Below, piece by piece: positions 61,280 through 64,000 of a stretch of 64,000 nt of DNA. Numbering within the stretch: position 1 is the first letter of the stretch; every line of letters begins with the position of its first letter. The stretch spans positions 34,530,433-34,594,432 of the forward strand of contig CM034594.1 in NCBI GenBank assembly GCA_020091685.1. Direction: 5' to 3'. The translations under genes were made by a program, and so were the position numbers. Source of the DNA: Lutjanus erythropterus (taxonomy: Eukaryota > Chordata > Actinopteri > Lutjaniformes > Lutjanidae). The notes below the pieces were generated by a model. That model ran no database searches and was not told the origin of the DNA. It saw only the letters and a program-made list of their open reading frames with translations.

Positions 61280-63354
61280 CTGGAAAAAAAAACATACAGG
61301 CATACACAGACAACATCAGGTTACAAACAGTGTACATACTGTAGCTGTATAAGAGGACAGGAAAACCTATGAACTTGTAGGATTTGTAATTGGTCTCATG
61401 ATGTCTTTTTTTTAAAGATCATTGAGCACCAAACTGCAGATAAGGCAGGTCAGTTATCTTTACTCCAAGGTCTGACAAAATAAGAGATCATCAATTTTTC
61501 CTGAAACCTCTTTTCTTCCCAACCATGCAGTGCTTCGTCTGTGGTGGTTTTACTATATCACTTCCACAGTAAACTGCTGTGTTGTCCACTGGAATCACTA
61601 ACTTTAGCTATGAGCACTATTATTGGTGACAGGGCAGAATTCCTGCAGGACTTGTGAGTTGCAGCCAGTTGTCATGTAACCAGTAGCTTTCTACAAACTA
61701 TTATTCCTAACCTCACATACACTTGTTGGGGGGGGTAGTTTAATGCTGTAGCCAAGTCATGTATTACATGTAGACTACTGAAAGTGAAGTCATTGAAATG
61801 GACTACGGACAATTAAAATATAATACACATACCTCATGTTTGCTATTCAGTTTTAGGTGTTGTCAAATTCTATAATTTTGTTCACTGTTTTATGAAATAG
61901 CAGAGACAGAATCTCACTGTAACATACTCTGTATAGTTGTATATGTGACAGTAAAGTTGCCCTTTACCTTTTACCCTTTAAATGTGTCAAAAAGCTGCAG
62001 TAAAACATCAAGCATACCGCAACCCAATCAATTATGCCAAAGAATGTGTAACCCATCATCGGTCAACAGACTGCTGAAGACAAAATACAACAAATCAGCA
62101 AAATATGTGCGGTGACATCATCGAGGGTGGGTGACAGGGTTAGAACAACATGCTTACAACTGACTCCAGTGACGGGGTAATTTTGTGTTAAATTAAAAAA
62201 TAAATTAAAGTGTCCTGGGAATGAAACACTGCTCAAACGACACAGTGCAGATTCTGTCCACTAGAGGGCTTCTGCTCATTAAAAACAACTCCACTCTATC
62301 TTCCCTACCTCTTTTTCTTCTGTTAGCTGCTTTTAGTTGCACTGAGTCACAATTACAAGCTTGTTTCAAACAAGTGTGTCAAATTGTGTAAGACTCAATT
62401 ATAATGCAGATTCCTTACAGCAGACTAGGACTATCATTCCACATATGGCTTCAATCATCAGAAGTTACTATATATTATACTACTATACAGTATTTTCAAA
62501 TGTCTGAAAAATCCTGCACTTAATCACAACATAAAGGATTACATCTGATGTAGTGTCATGGTAAATGACCACTCCCAGTACATGAAGGCGACAACATAAC
62601 ATAATTCTGCCCTGGTTTCCCAGAAAGCTGACCAGAGGGATTAATATTCCCGACAGGGAAAAAGAAGATATCAGCATAATGAAGCCTCCCCCAGACAGAC
62701 GCACAGACAGCCCTGTACAGACTTGCAGATATATGGAAACACAAACACAGTAAATGGAGAGAAATGTAGGAGTGAGGGGAGGAAAAGACAAGGAAAGATG
62801 AAAGGGGCTGACAGAAAGAAGAAAGTCAACTAGCCAGAATGACAGAATGCAGGTCAGCTGGTGGAGGTGGGAGGAAAACAAAGACTGAGGAGCGAGGGAT
62901 AAAGAAGAGAATAGAAAAGAGAGGGGAAGAAAAGCAGTAAGGAGGGAGCAAGAGGAGAAATGGAGGTGGAACAGAGTTGTTTTGTTGTCTTGTGGTCCAG
63001 TGGTCTCTCTCAGAGCCAGAACTCCTGCAATTATAGTCACATGAGGGGACACACACACAGAAAGTGCCAAGTGTGCACACAGAAAGGGCAAGAAAGACCA
63101 CAACTGCATACCATGATGATGACTGTGTATACAGACGTCTGTGATGTAAATGCAGGCATGCATGTGTGGCAGAGATAAGAAGCATGACTTGTATGCATGT
63201 GTATGTATATATATATACGTGTATATGTGTGTGTGCGTGTGTATATGTGTGTGTCTGTGCACAGCACGTTGACACAGTGTGTGACGGAGAGAACGGTGTG
63301 ACTCTTTAAATGCATTTGTGTCACTGTCTGTGTGAATCTCTGCACGTCTCTTAC
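61280..63354 (-). other. arap1: arap1 intron with a LINE tail
   Basis: A LINE-like 3' end (GTATATGTGACAGTAAAGTT GCCCTTTACC) lies at about 61930-61965. A purine-rich stretch covers 62750-62970 and a TATG/TG-rich stretch 63190-63260. The long open frame reading out of the upstream exon into this intron is read-through, not coding. Confidence 0.6.
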
Positions 63355-63518
63355 CGCACTGTGTGATATAGCCAATGCAGCTGTGTACTATGACAGGTAT
63401 GTCTGTCTCCGTCAGCTGCTGCTGGCTCAGTGTGTCCCCTCCACTCCCCGCCGCCGCCTGGATGGCACCGCACCAGCCTGCGAAATCCAACTTCCTCTCT
63501 CCTTCTATGTACAGAGTT
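63355..63518 (-). CDS. arap1: ARAP1 (ArfGAP/RhoGAP/PH adaptor), most 5' exon in window
   Basis: ARAP1 is a PI(3,4,5)P3-regulated GTPase-activating protein for Arf and Rho GTPases that acts at membranes, the actin cytoskeleton and endosomes. This exon encodes TLYIEGERKLDFAGWCGAIQ, the end of the preceding PH domain, then AAAGSGGDTLSQQQLTETDI and PVIVHSCIGYITQC, leading into RhoGAP. The same features are recalled from human ARAP1, and ARAP2/ARAP3 fit less well. Fourteen exons from here to 46698 total 1,558 coding bases and keep one frame throughout (about 518 residues). The acceptor TTTATTTAG at 63519-63527 and donor GCG|GTAAGA fit. Earlier exons are off the right edge. Teleosts may have arap1a and arap1b, and I cannot say which this is. 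Confidence 0.93.
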
Positions 63519-64000
63519 CTAAATAAAGACAGAGGCGGGCAATAACATTCAACAAGTGAAGAAACGATGGAAAAAAAGCATGTGAGGAAAGGAAGAAAAT
63601 GTAGAAAAGAAAAAATGGGTAACTTTGGTACTTTTCACCTTGGATATTACTCTCTTTACTTTGTGTCTAAGTGACTAGTTGGGACAACATTGTTTCAGAT
63701 TGGTCCAGTATTGAGGGAGACCACTTACAGAAACAGTAATTTGATCATTTATCATAAAAACACTTCATTCAGACTCTCCAAACTCTCCAAAACAGTTTTA
63801 GTTTATCTCTCCACTGCTCTAACAATCACCAGCTTTGGTGTGGTAGAAATAATTCACCCCATCAGACATGAGAATACTATAAATTGGAAACACAGTGCTA
63901 AAAATCAAGGTTGTCCCATTGTCCGAGGGACAATGAAAGATAGGGAATCAAAGATACAGTGTCTGAGACAATTCTGGGACAGGAGAGAAACTTATCACCC
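63519..64000 (-). other. arap1: arap1 intron with partial foldback D relative
   Basis: 63765-63865 (AACAATCACCAGCTTTGGTG and neighbours) matches the centre of the foldback at 35072-35770. The element is cut off by the window edge. Confidence 0.5.

Noticed and set aside
62483-63490. 335-codon open frame on the minus strand
   Set aside because: Only its first part is coding, in the arap1 exon 63355-63518. After the donor at 63354 it reads through intron and TG/TA-rich repeats.
63355-63518. ARAP3 or ARAP2 instead of ARAP1
   Set aside because: LDFAGW, DTLS.QQL, FICTVYLEEKK and SLIPLRGSENEMR fit recalled ARAP1 better than recalled ARAP3; ARAP2 has not been ruled out by search.

Overview
This window is vertebrate genomic DNA, most likely from a teleost fish. 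The evidence is long (CA)n/(TG)n tracts, many short non-autonomous DNA transposons with terminal inverted repeats, LINE tails of the kind common in fish, and small exons in long introns. Two protein-coding genes can be recognised, both on the minus strand. A single N at 30639 marks an unresolved base beside a CT microsatellite. The species cannot be read from the sequence.

Right side (46698-64000): the 3' half of an ARAP1-type gene. Fourteen coding exons run from 63518 down to 46698 and are phase-consistent from end to end. They encode about 518 residues: most of a RhoGAP domain with its arginine finger, a Ras-associating domain, the C-terminal PH domain and the stop codon. The N-terminal half (SAM, earlier PH and ArfGAP domains in this family) lies beyond the right edge.

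Left side (2515-2573): the first coding exon of PDE2A, encoding the lipid-modified N-terminus MGQACGH. It sits at the edge of a GC-rich 5' region (about 2500-3010). The rest of PDE2A lies beyond the left edge, so positions 1-2514 are its first intron. ARAP1 followed by PDE2A on the same strand is also the human 11q13 order as I recall it.

Middle (about 3000-46700): some 44 kb of non-coding DNA dense in repeats. It holds several long inverted-repeat (foldback) elements, hAT-like ends, microsatellites and LINE tails. It also holds one unusual element at about 17750-19056: an open reading frame for a small single-pass membrane protein, broken by a 5-bp tandem duplication, followed by a LINE-like 3' tail. 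I do not recognise that protein family, and it is the best candidate here for something undescribed.

A foldback family of about 730-790 bp occurs three times inside the ARAP1 introns. A second family, whose ends carry a 'TTGCACCAAC'-like motif, occurs once upstream of PDE2A and once in the last ARAP1 intron.
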